A DNA stretch of 64,000 nt from Papaver somniferum (Eukaryota > Streptophyta > Magnoliopsida > Ranunculales > Papaveraceae), in the NCBI RefSeq assembly GCF_003573695.1, contig NC_039367.1, positions 26,994,442 to 27,058,441 on the forward strand. The letters are read 5' to 3'. The translations under genes were made by a program, and so were the position numbers. Shown piece by piece: positions 11,701 through 23,175 of this stretch. Positions within the stretch are counted from its first letter, which is position 1; every line of letters starts with the position of its first letter. The notes under the pieces were generated by a model. That model worked only from the letters and a program-made list of their open reading frames with translations, was not told where the DNA came from and made no database searches.

Positions 11701-13529
11701 ATGGAAAAATGCTACCATTTCACCAGCTGGAGTTTCATATCCACCAACAAAACCATCAACCACCATTTATAATCCATAGCAGCAACTGTCACTGTTTTCT
11801 ATGAAGCTTCAACACCAATTCGAACCACCACCACCGTCGCCACCAGAACCACCACTGCTGCTATCATTATCATCCTTACTTCTTTCTTCATAATTCTATA
11901 TTCCTTGTGATTCCTACACATTTGTCACTAACCTAAAATTTTTCACTACCCTAAAATTCATCTAATTGTGAATCTTCCCGCAACAGACCCATTCTTCCAC
12001 CAGCTGCAGTTTCAGATCCAACAAAAACATCAACCACAATCTATAATCCATAGGAGCAACCGCCACTGTCTGCTCTGAAGCTTCAACACCAATTCGAACC
12101 ATCTGAACCAATTGAGCAGATAAAAAATCCTAAATTGAATCTTCATCTCGTCAAATCTGATTTTGAAAATTAATCTTCAAAATCAGGAACCAATTGGCAG
12201 CGATGAAGATGGTGATAGTTGCAGAGCTGGTGACGGTGAAGAAATCATCATTAGAAGAAGAACCCTAAAACTATCTATGATTTAAACATGAAAATCATAA
12301 AATTGATTGATTAGATCTAAATCGATCTAAATTGATTGGAGAAACATTAGTGATGGCTGTGGTTGGACGACGGATACAATCGTGGTTGTGATGATGGTGT
12401 CGGTTACAGTGGTGGTGTAAGAGACGATGGTGGTACTGGTAGAAGCGATGGAGTTAGCTAGGTTCGACTGATTTTTTTGGAAGCGAAGAAGAAGAACTAA
12501 AAGGCTAAATAAGGAATTATTAAGATTATGTTTTCATATAAAATTTCAATTATGCCATCAGGGATATTTATAAAGTCTGTTAGGGATATTTGTGAAGGCC
12601 CATCAAAAGCAAGGACAATAGTTCAATTACCAGAGATGTCTGAGAATATTTGGGAACAAACTGAGATCTCCTTCTCAACTAGCAATGGCCACTGCAAACA
12701 CTATGCTTATTGGCACTCAAACATGACCAACCAGATACAACAATTAGTCATATATAAAATACCTCATAGAGACAATATGAAAACTCCCTAATCTAAAACT
12801 TACAAAATAAACTGTGATGCTTCATAGATTTCTGCAATTACTAATGCAAATTTTGGAATTATTTTACGCAATCGGACATGAACATTTGGATGAGCAGAAA
12901 TGGGAAGCTTCAGATGCACACTAACAAAAATAGTAGAAGCTATAACTCTGTTACAACCAATCGCCTGGGACAAAAAAAAAACAAAAAAACATGCATTATA
13001 AATCTGGTGATTGAGGAGGATAACATATCTACAATCCTCTGTATATATGGAAAAAAAAATTACCCACTGGCGAAACCTGACAATATTAGATGAAGCTAAC
13101 AATTTAGTATCTTTTATGGGTTTTCAGTTTGCTGACAAGAACGCAAACAGGACATCAGACTTATTTGCAAGGAAAGGAAAAACTTCTGCTAGCTCAGTTT
13201 ATGAATCAGCATCAACATATCTAATTCCTACAATTGCTTTAAACACTATCAAAGCATACAATGTAACTAGTTTACATGACACTGTTGTTTCAAGTTCATA
13301 AGAAACTAATCCAACTGATTCAGTAACATCTCATTCGGAGTTGATCTCAAATGAATCTGAATCAAAAGATTAGTCTTTTTTTTTATGGTTTGGAATAGTG
13401 GTTTTAGACTACATCCTTAACTTCTTCATGGAGTTAGTTGATCTCAAATTAGCCTGAATCAAAAGATTAGTCTATGTTTATTTTATAGTTTGAAACAATG
13501 ATCTTAAACTACATCCTTAACTTTTTAAT

Positions 13530-13665
13530 GGAGTTAGAGTTATTTTTTTAGTAATTATGGATTCGAATCCCTGTCTCCGTAGTGGGAGGGAACATGCCAG
13601 CGACCAGACCACTAAATGGTTGGAAAAACGGACTAGGTATTCAGTTTTATGTATCTCCCATTTCC
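13530..13665 (-). mobile_element. Possible tRNA-derived SINE head
   Basis: On the - strand an A-box-like 'tagtggtctggtcgctgg' (about 13620-13600) is followed some 30 nt later by 'ggattcgaatcc' (13569-13558), an RNA polymerase III B-box-like sequence, and then an A-rich stretch. There is no complete tRNA cloverleaf, so it is not called a tRNA gene. Confidence 0.3.
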
Positions 13666-13829
13666 AAAGAAAAAATATGTGGGGGAGGGAGTATTGGCCT
13701 ATCCAGACAATGCCAATAATATGGCTTTTCCAAGCACCATGAACTGGATCCGTCCATGAAATTTTGCTCGGAATCATGCTCTCTCAATCTAGAATCACTG
13801 ATAACAAATATTCTATTAAAATAACACAA

Positions 13830-14155
13830 AATTGGTTTAAAAGACCAAAATCAACAAGTCCTGGGTAAAAAGGACATTTAGATTTTGATACTGTTTAAAT
13901 GGACAAAAATGTAAAAATAGTCAGGATGTAAATAGTTTCATCCTACCCATTTTCAAATACTTTTTCTTATTTTTAATTTATATCAGGATGCATCCAGTTT
14001 CATCCTTACTATTTTTTAAGTTTAAGTCAGGATGAATCCAGTTTCATCCTTGATATTTTTTTAGTGTCCATTTCACCCATACTAATTTTTACTCGTCCAT
14101 TTGAACCATGTTTTAAAAATATTTGAACAAATGACCTATTTTCCGTTAAAATAAG
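13830..14155. repeat. Dispersed repeat E2 (short relative of E1)
   Basis: Its left and right ends match those of the 1.6-kb repeat at 3063-4690. The interior has three imperfect copies of 'gtcaggatg.at.cagtttcatcct' (from about 13920, 13984 and 14025). It looks like a deletion derivative or MITE of the same family. Confidence 0.5.
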
Positions 14156-14181
14156 TGGACTGCTAGAACCGTACAATCAGC

Positions 14182-14640
14182 GTGCTACCTAAAAACATGT
14201 CGTGACATATAGATTTTCGGCGTTCATACTGCTTGACAGATATCAGATCAAACAACTCAATTACTTCTTTTCTTCCTGTTTGTCTCCGTCTCAAATTTGG
14301 ATGTCTTTTGTTAGCTTATCCTCGGGCTTATCATCCACATTGTCTAATTCAAGATTAAACAAACTTAAGTGTAATTTAAGAGTGTGTATAGTAATTTTGT
14401 ACTTCACCAAGATGTTTGTCAAAGTATTTCAACATGTGACTCCAACGGAATTAATTTTCGTATAAACGTACAGCGTACGTGCCACCAAGAAAAACATGTC
14501 GTGACGTATAGATTTCAGCGCGTTCACACTGCTCGACAGATATCAGATATCAAACAAACTCATTCTCATCTTTTCTTCTTGCTCGTCTTCCTCTCAAATT
14601 TGTTATCAGCTTATTATCAACACTGTCTCTGATTCAAGAA
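14182..14640. repeat. Diverged ~290-bp direct duplication
   Basis: The block at about 14187-14300 ('aacatgtcgtgacatatagat', 'cgttcatactgct', 'gacagatatcagat', 'ctcaaatttg') recurs with changes at about 14490-14602. Further related pieces surround it, such as 'atatttgaacaaatgacc' near 14130 and 'atatttgaccaagtgatcc' near 14805. Confidence 0.6.
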
Positions 14641-14998
14641 ATGCAAGCCCCAAACTGATTTTTTTCCCCAAATGGTCCCATCCATGTCTTGTCGTCGACA
14701 CTGATCACCCCCCACTAAGTTGCATGCCCACAAGTCATTTTGTACTAGTCTATTATGCCCGAGTCAAAGTATTTTACACGTTTAATGGGAGATCTTTTTT
14801 CCAAATATTTGACCAAGTGATCCAGATATTTGTCGCATATCAATCAAATTGGTAGAAACAGCTTTTTCCATAGTTTCCGTGGCCATTATGCTTAATTCAG
14901 GTTTAGGTTACAAGTCTTATTTGGTAATTAAACGATACACAAGTTGTGTCTCGGCCAAGTTGCAAATTAAGGTCGGACTTCAGTAGTCAGCTATGTTC

Positions 14999-15433
14999 TT
15001 ATGGCCATTCAACGTGGTTAGGTTCAAATTTAGGCTTAGAATTAATTAATGTCATATTAAGTTTAGCATCAAGTCTAAGCCCTTCCGCAGAAGCTAGCAC
15101 ATTTTCTACGTGAATCATCTCGCAAAAGGAAAAGTTCGCTAGGTCATACATTTTTGGCTTCCTCTTCATAAAATGCAATACCTTAAGTGCGGCCATCGCC
15201 ATCGGCATGCTATTTGCGTATTTGAACTGACGCGGTAGCTCATCTGGCGCATCATATCCTTTTTGCATGAAACTAGTAAAGAGAAGTAGACTTTGATAAA
15301 GAGCGTAGTAATTAACCTTATTAATTGCCAAGGAAAAAGATACAACTACTTTGGCTACCGGATCAAAAGATATGGTAATGGGGTATGAGTATGACCTATC
15401 GACACAACAACATAAGTTTAGCAAATACTCCAT
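14999..15433 (-). CDS. Unrecognised 144-codon ORF
   Basis: I do not recognise the product. The frame runs from an ATG with good context (caacaATGG) to a TAG-type end, with balanced amino-acid composition. A cysteine cluster (LCCC) lies near residue 8, a hydrophobic stretch follows around residues 20-55, and the C-terminal half is soluble-looking and contains MKRKPKMYDLANFSF and LASAEGLRLDAKLN. A TATA-like tgtatatatt (15451-15460) lies only ~20 bp upstream of the ATG, too close to be its own promoter in a normal plant gene. It may therefore be the last exon of a longer gene or a relic. No neighbouring exon was identified. Confidence 0.4.
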   Translation of the reverse strand: MEYLLNLCCCVDRSYSYPITISFDPVAKVVVSFSLAINKVNYYALYQSLLLFTSFMQKGYDAPDELPRQFKYANSMPMAMAALKVLHFMKRKPKMYDLANFSFCEMIHVENVLASAEGLRLDAKLNMTLINSKPKFEPNHVEWP

Positions 15434-15439
15434 TGTTGG

Positions 15440-16860
15440 CAGCTTTAGATTGTATATATTAACCGTTCTGTATAGGTTGTTCGTGAGTTTGGTAAAAGGA
15501 TGGAACTAAAATGAAGTTAACAAAAGGAAGTGGTAATGAAAGCTAACATCAATATCGTCGAAGCAATAGTACCTCCACTCATGTCTTGAAAGAATGGTCA
15601 CAAAAACAAAGTAAAGTTGAATGGGTTTTTTGATTAACAATGTTCATTCTTATTCTTTTTGTCTTTTTGGATTTGGGTAAGTTGTTTGGTTCTTATATGT
15701 GCCGATTACAATATGGAACATGGGTTGTTCTGGCATGTGGACAATTGAGTTAGTAATGTCACTGTGGGCAGCATAATCATCCTAGATTCCTAGAACCTCT
15801 CTGGAGTCTGGACAGTGGTCTATGACTCTACGAAAAAGTTAGGATGTGGTGTCCGATAATATTTAGAAACATTTATGCAGGGTACCTATAGATAAAATAT
15901 CTGCCATCCATATGCCTTCTTCTTAGAAGCCTAAGGTTGGAAAGTAAGATAGGACCGCAAAGCACTGGAACACTCCAACCTCAACATTTACTCCATCGTA
16001 ATTTAGTTTTAAATGGACCCCGGTAACCAGTTACATACTTTGCTTCCTCCGTTAATTGTACAGAAATCAGATTAGGGGATCAGACAACCAATTTTGTTCA
16101 ACTTACCAAGTCTAGCTAACTTAGACAGAACCTATTTTATTTTTCTCCTTTTGCACATAAGAATATTATCAAGATTTATTAATCAAAATACAGAAAAAAT
16201 CATATTTTTAGTGAGAGTCTCTTGAATCGGGCGAAATGCTGAGCCAACTCAGTATCGAATATTTCAAATTTTTTCAATATTGATTTCAATCTGTTTTATT
16301 TTTTATTATGTTTTCTTGATAACCTCTTTGGTTATTACTTCAATCTTAATCTAGTTTCAGTTTTTTACGTGTTTATATTATTTATTTATTTTCCTTATAT
16401 CTCATTTCATGGATAACTAATTTATCTTGGTTTTCTTCTCCCCTGAAACAGTTCAGAATGTTTAATCTACTCATGGCGTTTGCCCTCATTTTGTTTGAAG
16501 CCTTGACGTTTGTCATCTACTCGTATGCAGTCATCGCGTTTGCCTCCATTATTTCATTATGTGTGAAAGTTTTTAATACAGTGCGTTTGCAATCATGGCA
16601 ATACAGGTTGGATAGAGATACAGGGGATCAGTTTACTCTTTTCACCATCTTGTCAACTCAGTAAAAATTAGTTCACGATTATCCAGCTTTTTTCAAATTT
16701 CAAAAATATGTTCCAAAATGGTTTATTTCCTTATTTTATGCTTCTTGACTTTCTCAAAACCTAGTCATTCCTTAAATGAATCAGTTAATTTAGCCGAAAT
16801 ATCTTCGAAAAATACCCATCTTTGGTATAGCATTCAAGTCAATTACAATTATCATTCCTT
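15440..16860. other. Intergenic, no gene seen
   Basis: AT-rich sequence upstream of the LINE. The ORF at 16458-16664 has repeated 'cgtttgcc/cgtttg' wording and no domain, so I read it as non-coding. Confidence 0.5.
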
Positions 16861-16865
16861 TTAAA

Positions 16866-18100
16866 GTGTTCAACATAAACCCTAATCTTCCTCAATTGGA
16901 TTTCATTAAGCACCAGTGCGGCTGCAAACAAAACCTAAACACAGACCTTCAAAGTTTTATTATCATGTCTTCCACTTCTGATTCCAACATGAATGAAGAG
17001 CAAACTGAGGTTGTTCGTATTACCAACAAACTGAGCCACACAAATCTGGAGAAAGAAACAAACATTGTTGATATGGTTGTTAACTCAAATGAAGGGTTTG
17101 CTGAAGAAGATGGTGCTGACCTAGAAGCCACTCTGATTGGGAAAATCATTATTAAGGGAAGAATGTCAGAAAAAACTGTGTTGCAGCACATCAAGAACAC
17201 ATGGAGCTTTATTCCTGAAGAAGATCTGAAGATTTTTGAAATTGATGAAAATACCATTATCTTCACTTTTTCCAACTGGATTAAACTTGAAAAGGTTTTT
17301 GAAGAGCGTCCTTGAAGTATTGATAGTCATCTAGTTGCTCTTTTTGATTACAAACCCACTATGATTTACAAAGATCTTCCTTGGGGTAAGCAAGTTTTCT
17401 GGATCCAGTTGCATTACTTGCTTCCTGAACATATGAATCAAAAACCTGTTGCTGAAATGGGTACTTAATGGGAGAAGTCATTTCTATTGAACCACCCACT
17501 GGTTTACCTCCCACTGATGAAGTTTTCAAAGTTTGTGTCAACATAAGTTTAACTACACCTTTAAGAAGGGGAGTCTTGGATGTTACTGCTGCAAAAACTA
17601 CAAGATGGATTAGGTATTACTATGAAAAACAACCTCACAAACTTTGTAGAGACTGTTTCATTCTGGAGCATTCAAAGAAAAACTGTCCTGATATGGCATC
17701 TAAATTGGATGCTCTACACAAGAAGCCAATTCCTTTCAGTGTGAAGTTGTTCAAGAAACCAAGCATTATGTCTTCTAGAAGAAATATTCCTAGTCTTAGG
17801 AAAAGTTCTAGAAGGCATGTAAGAACCATGTTTGTCCCACCCACTGATGGTGTCAAAATTCTGGAATATTCTAAGGATGTTGTTGATGAGAGATCAAGTC
17901 TACCTGAAGAAAATGTTAGGCTAGGAAAAAGGCATAGATCCTCTTCTATTCCTTTACCTGGAAAGACCATAACTGATCCTGTTTCTACCAACCAAGCTAT
18001 TGCCAATCATGTTGAATCCACACCAATGGAGATGACTGCAGACCATAACACTCATGTTTATGCAGATATAAAACATTCTGAACACACTTCAGGGGAGTTG
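16866..18100 (+). pseudogene. LINE ORF1 (nucleic-acid-binding protein), broken
   Basis: The first part (16866-17315) contains the DUF4283-type region with 'ATLIGKIIIKGRMSEKTV', typical of plant LINE ORF1. A TGA at 17313 and a frame change near 17465 interrupt it. It continues in the frame opening at 17468 (GEVISIEPPTGLPP) and reaches the knuckle CRDCFILEHSKKNC at about 17645-17690, a C-x2-C-x4-H-x4-C arrangement that binds nucleic acid in this family. Downstream is a basic, serine-rich tail. In this copy the frame runs without a stop from ORF1 into the endonuclease of ORF2. Confidence 0.75.
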
Positions 18101-18250
18101 AAGGTACCTCTCAACATCTTTCTTTTAAAAAATCCAGCATATACTTTTTACTTTGTGTTTAATAAGTCATATTCTAGTGTTTTTCTGCAATCTAATAAGC
18201 TTACATATTTGGTTTTCTCTTCTCAATTACATCTTAAAATTCATTATAGA

Positions 18251-21200
18251 ATGAAGATTTTATCTTGGAACTGTAATGGGTTTGTGAATAAGAAAACTAG
18301 AGATCACCTCAAGTATTTAGAAGGTTTATATAATCCCGACATTATCTTCTTATCTGAGACTAAGATTGCTACAGAAAAAAACCTAAATTATGTCAGACAC
18401 CTAAACTTTCCTAATACTTTTTATGTCCCCTCTATAGGTCTTGTTGGTGGTCTAGTTTTATTATGGAAAGATGGTTTCCATTTAGAAATTGATGCCCATG
18501 CTAGTGACATGATACAATGTTTAGTGACTAGTAACCCATCTAAACCTGAATGGATACTCACCTGTATGTATGTTACACCTTATGCCCCTCTTAGACAAGC
18601 ACAATGGAACTACATTAAAGAATTAGGTTCTGATAATCCTAATCTCCCATGGGTAGTACTAGGGGATCTAAATATTACAATGAACCTTGAAGATAGAAAT
18701 TCTACTAATGCTAGTTCTTCAATTTCTTCTAGTGTTATGCAAATGATTGATGATGCAGGGTTAAGTGATTTGGGGTTCCATGGTAATTCCTTTACTTGGA
18801 CAAGCAATAAACATGGTACTGGTAGGGTTAAGTCAAGACTAGATAGAGCCTTAGTCAGTGCATAATGGCTTGTTCAATTTCCAGATTCTCATCTACTTCA
18901 TCTTCAACAAAAAGGTTCTGGTCACTGTCCTATACTTCTGAATCTTACTTCTTCAACATCAACTGGTAAGAATTCTTGGAAATTTTTTGAATGCTATTTA
19001 AGGGATGTCACATGTAGAGATCAGATTGTAGATGCTTTGGAAAATATATTGAACGGTTCTGCCTCATACAAACTTGAAAGCAAGCTGAAGTACACAAGAT
19101 GCAACATATCAAGATGGAACTTTGCTTCTTTTGGAAATATACATCAAAACATCAAGCAACTCCAAAATGATATGCAACAACTACAATCTACAAGTACAAA
19201 TGGGAGTAACACTTCTGCAGTTCAGGCTCTTGAACTACAAATAGATGAATGGCAACAGAGAGAAGCACAATTCTGGAGACAGAAATCTGGAGATTCTCAT
19301 GTTCTTGCAGTTGACAACAATACAAAACATTTTCATATGCAGGCCAACATGAGGAGAAGCAGAAACATAATTGAAGTTCTTAAGGATGAGAATGGTAACT
19401 GTTGCACTGGTAAAGATGATCTGGAGATACTTATAAATAATCACTTCTTGAATATCAGTACTACAGTAAATCCTCAATACAACTCAAGCTGCCTAAACCT
19501 TCTACCAAGATGCATAACAACTGAGGATAATATCTTCTTTACAAAAATTCCTGATGCTGATGAAATCTACAACACTCTCAAGTCTATGAAGCCTTGGAAA
19601 GCTCCAGGACCTGATGGATCCCACCAGTTTTCTTCCAGACTCAATGAGACATTGTAGATACTGATGTGATTAACATGGTTCAAAGTTTTTTCTCTACCAA
19701 GAAACTACTCAAGAGCATGAATAAAACCAACTTTACTCTTGTACAAAAGGTCAATTTTCCTCAATCTCCTGGTGATTTCAGGCCCATTGCATTGTATAAT
19801 ACAACATACAAGCTCATCAAAAAAATTCTGGCTATAAGAATGAAGAAATTCATCAACAAGATTATATCTCCTATGCAATCATCTTATGTCTCTGGTAGAC
19901 ATATTTCAGACAATATAACCTTAGCTCAAGAAATTATTCATTGTATGAAAAGGAAAAAAGGGAGGAATGGTTATATGGCCCTAAAATTAGATATGTCAAA
20001 GGCATTTGACAGGGTTGAATGGGGATTCTTACATTCAATTATGTCTCAATTGGGTTTTGATGAAAGTTGGTGTTCACTAGTCCATGAGTACATTAGTACA
20101 TCTGAGATAAGAATTCAACTAAATGGCTCTTCATGTTCTTCTTTTAAACCAACAAGAGGACTTATACAAGGTGATCCTATTTCACCTTATCTATTTCTCT
20201 TAACTATGGAGGTTTTTTCTAGATCTCTGGCTAAAGCTGAAGCAGATAAGAAGATTAAAGGCATATGTATTGCTAGAAGAGCACCACCAGTATCCCATTT
20301 ACTATTTACAGATGACTGCTTAATATTCACAAAGGAAACCATGCATAATATCAACAATCTACTGGATGTCATAAAGGAATTCAACAACATTTCTGGACAA
20401 CAGATAAATTTTCAAAAATCCTCAGTTCACTTCTCCAACAATCTACATTACAGGCACTGCAAATTGCTCTCTAGAAGAATGAAAGTACGGAAAATGGATG
20501 TTGATGAAAGGTATTTGGGCATTCCCCTATTTCTAAACAGGAAAAAGACTTCTTCTTTCTCAAGAATTGTAAAGAACATGAGCATAAACTGCCTAGATGG
20601 AGAGGTAAATTTATTAATCAAGCTGGAAGATCTGTAATGGTCAAGATTGTTCTTAATGCCATGCCTCTTCATCAAATGTGTACCTTCAAGATTCCAGATG
20701 AAAACAACAAGGAGATGGAGAAAATTCAAAGACAGTTCTGGTGGGGAAAAGATGAAAATAGTAGAGGAGTTTACCCAAGTGCTTGGATAGATATATGCAA
20801 GGAAAAAGTTGTTGGGGGTCTTGGATTCAGAGATTTAAGTACTTTTAATGATGCCCTTCTTGCCAAACAGGCATGGAGATTATGCACAACTACTTCACAA
20901 ATGATGGCAGATGCTCTAAAAGCTAGATATTTCCCTAATTCCTCACTCTTACATGCTCCAGTTAAAAAGAATGCCACTTGGGCATGGAAAAGTCTATACA
21001 AAGAGATTGACTTCATCAAAAACTTCAGTTTCTGGCAGATAGGTGATGGTAGAAGTATTTATTCTTGGAAAGACAATTGATTTTAGGGATACAGAGTCAT
21101 GTTATACCTCTTAACACAAGTGCAGAAGGTTATGCTGAAAATATGTATGTCTCTGAGCTTATAAATCAGGAAGAAAAGACTTTGAATTCAGATCTTGTTA

Positions 21201-22352
21201 ATCTTCTTTTTGCTCCTGAAGATGCTGCCATAATTCTAAATATCAGAATACCAAGATTGGCTCAAGATAATCTTGTATGGACCTTGACACACAACGTTGC
21301 TCACTGTAAAGTCAGCATATAAGAAGAAAATGGAGTTGAAGAACCGAATCCACAACATCAGCCCTGAAGAAGTAAGATTATGGAAGTTCTTGTGGAGTCT
21401 AAAGTTACCAGAAAAAATCAAATGGTTCCTTTGGAAGTGCATGAATGATACTGTTCCTTCTAGTGGAAGAATTATGAGACAGATAGGAGGTGTTCCATCA
21501 GATTGTTCTATGTGTGATAATATCCCTGAAATCTCAGAGCATATTCTCATGCATTGCAATTTCACAAGAGATGTGTACACTTCAGTCCCTGGCAGTCACA
21601 ATTCACTTCATAATGCTGATAATCTCATGGACTGGGTTAGAGGATGGTTTTCTTCTCAGAATAATAATGGTTCACTTGATGACAATTGGATCACTCATAT
21701 GGCTTGTGCAGCATGGAAAGTCTGGAAGGAGAGATGCAACTGTGTTTTTGAACACCATAAGGCTAATCCAGTGAATACCATTAGGAGGATACAAAACTTA
21801 GTTTCCTCCATCTCTCATATTGATAACAATATATTGCAGCAACAAAGGGTTACTATAGACAGAACCCAAAGATGAGCTAAACCTCATTATCCTTTCATTA
21901 AACTTAACTGTGATGCTTCTTTTAAATCAGATTTTGTTCACTGTGGTATATGACTAATTCTAAGGAACTTTGCAGAGAGCTATGCAATCTCAAGATGCAT
22001 TGCCAGACAACAGGTTCTAAGTGCTGAGGAAGGAGAATGCCTTGTAGTGTTGGATGGATTTCGATGGGGTTTGGACAACAATGTGCAGCATCTCTTTATA
22101 GAAGTGGACTCAAGTAATGTTTCAAATGCAGTGAATGGGAATAATTCTTGTCTCTATTGGAAAAACTATAATATCATTAAGGATATCTTGTTTTATTTAG
22201 GAAGTTTTGAAAGTTGGGTATGTTCAGCTGATGAATTGGCCAAGCATGCTAGAAAGTATGGTGTTTCTGATATTTGGTCTAATAATCCTCTAGAGTTTTT
22301 AGTTGATAAAATCCTGGAGGATTCATCTGATGTAAGCAATTCAACAATCTAA
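18251..22352 (+). pseudogene. LINE ORF2: endonuclease, reverse transcriptase, RNase H, broken
   Basis: The endonuclease starts at MKILSWNCNGF (18251), with DIIFLSETK near 18340 and WVVLGDLNITM near 18645. SRLDRALVS then runs into a stop at 18863. The palm region of the reverse transcriptase shows KLDMSKAFDRVEW (about 19984), RGLIQGDPISPYLF (about 20157) and LLFTDDCLIF (about 20299), where the usual FADD box reads FTDD. The zf-RVT region (CSMCDNIPEISEHILMHC, ~21507) and WKVWKERCN (~21714) precede RNase H (LNCDASF, ~21904; FIEVDSSNV, ~22096). Stops and frameshifts make it non-functional. Confidence 0.85.
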
Positions 22353-22386
22353 TAAAAACACCTCTATTTGTATTAAAAAAAAGAAA

Positions 22387-23130
22387 GAATATTACCAGCA
22401 AATAAAAATCTTAAATAAACTCTTAATATCTCGAAGAAGATTATGAATTCCCCAATCACAGTTATACTTCTCGCTTTTCACCGCTTCAGCCATTAGCTTA
22501 GAGTCCAGTTCAAACCGTACATTTTGCATATTCCTCTCTTTTTCCCATGAAACTACTTCCCACAGATCTTTGTACTCTGCATGCTCTGGACTTACTGACG
22601 TAGCTAAGAAGATGCGTTTTGAACCCTTAATTGTACATGCAAAATCACGAGCAATGAGACCAATGCCACGTATTATTAAGAAAAGAATCATCGAAATTAA
22701 TAGTGAGATATCTTCTAGTAGGAGGAGTCCAATGCATATTTTGTCTATTTATATTATGGGGGCGCCTTCTAGACATATCACAGTATTCTGAGAGATATTT
22801 CCAGCAATTTTGAATAATGTAGTCTACAGTAGCAATAGTTCCTTTGAAAACTCTATCACATCGTTGCGACCAAATGCACCAGGCAACAATTGCGATTCTA
22901 CAGATAATATCTTCATCAATTTGACCCGCTTGAAGCATCATGAAGTGGTTGTATATCCGGTCTTTAAGAACAATATTAGGTTGAATATGAAGACCCATTA
23001 CCGCAAACCAGATCATCTTAACCCGAGAGCATTCAAGGATACAGTGAGAAGAAGTTTCAAGGACTTGACTGCAGAAAAGGCAACTGTATAAAAAAGGCCC
23101 ATTTTTGAGAAACAAAAATCTATAAAAAAA
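22387..23130 (-). mobile_element. LINE 3' fragment (a): zf-RVT and RNase H
   Basis: On the - strand the frame 23115-22645 reads LFCSQVLETSSHCILEC, then CIWSQRCDRVFKG, then YLTINFDDSF. A second frame (22691-22392) carries the RNase H remainder, FELDSKLMAEAV. The frame change is around 22650-22690. It is 5'-truncated, and its own 3' UTR is missing where it abuts the A-tail of the + strand LINE. Confidence 0.75.
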
Positions 23131-23175
23131 TTAGGAACAATAGTCTATCAAGCGCCAGACTCTTCTGACACACTA

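Larger units (their letters stand above)
10795..12580. mobile_element. 1.8-kb insertion in the LINE fragment, probable TSD TAGGGAT
   Basis: The LINE reading is broken between 10794 and 12581, and TAGGGAT occurs at both junctions (10788-10794 and 12581-12587). This fits a 7-9-bp target-site duplication. I see no clear terminal inverted repeat. The interior holds a CCA-rich low-complexity stretch and an array of ~32-bp repeats but no recognisable gene. Confidence 0.45.
10600..13370 (+). mobile_element. Decayed LINE 3' fragment, interrupted
   Basis: From 10605 the + strand reads VFNCDYAKEIWNLPP and ends at CWFIWK near 10787, the pattern of the zf-RVT region downstream of a plant LINE reverse transcriptase. 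From about 12590 it resumes (EGPSKARTIVQ), followed near 12805 by KINCDAS and then FGIILRN, the start of a LINE RNase H domain. The domain tail is visible around 13120-13180 (GFQFADKNANRTSDLFARKG). Stops and frame changes are frequent, so it is dead. A 1.8-kb insertion separates the two halves. Confidence 0.7.
16866..22386 (+). mobile_element. LINE (plant L1-like), near full length, inactivated
   Basis: In order along the + strand: an ORF1 with a DUF4283-like N-terminus and a CCHC-type knuckle (16866-18100), an apurinic endonuclease (18251-18960), reverse transcriptase (19560-20640), a zf-RVT region (21297-21760) and RNase H (21900-22352). An AATAAA-like signal and an A-rich tail (22353-22386) close it. 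At least seven stops or frameshifts split the ORFs, among them TGA at 17313, a shift near 17465, TAA at 18863, a shift near 19618 and another near 20635. It ends tail-to-tail against an oppositely oriented LINE fragment. The RNase H at the C-terminus places it with plant L1-clade elements that gained this domain. Confidence 0.9.

Noticed and set aside
13557..13570. tRNA gene at the gattcgaatcc motif
   Set aside because: Only a B-box-like sequence is present. No acceptor stem or anticodon arm could be folded. Listed as a possible SINE instead.
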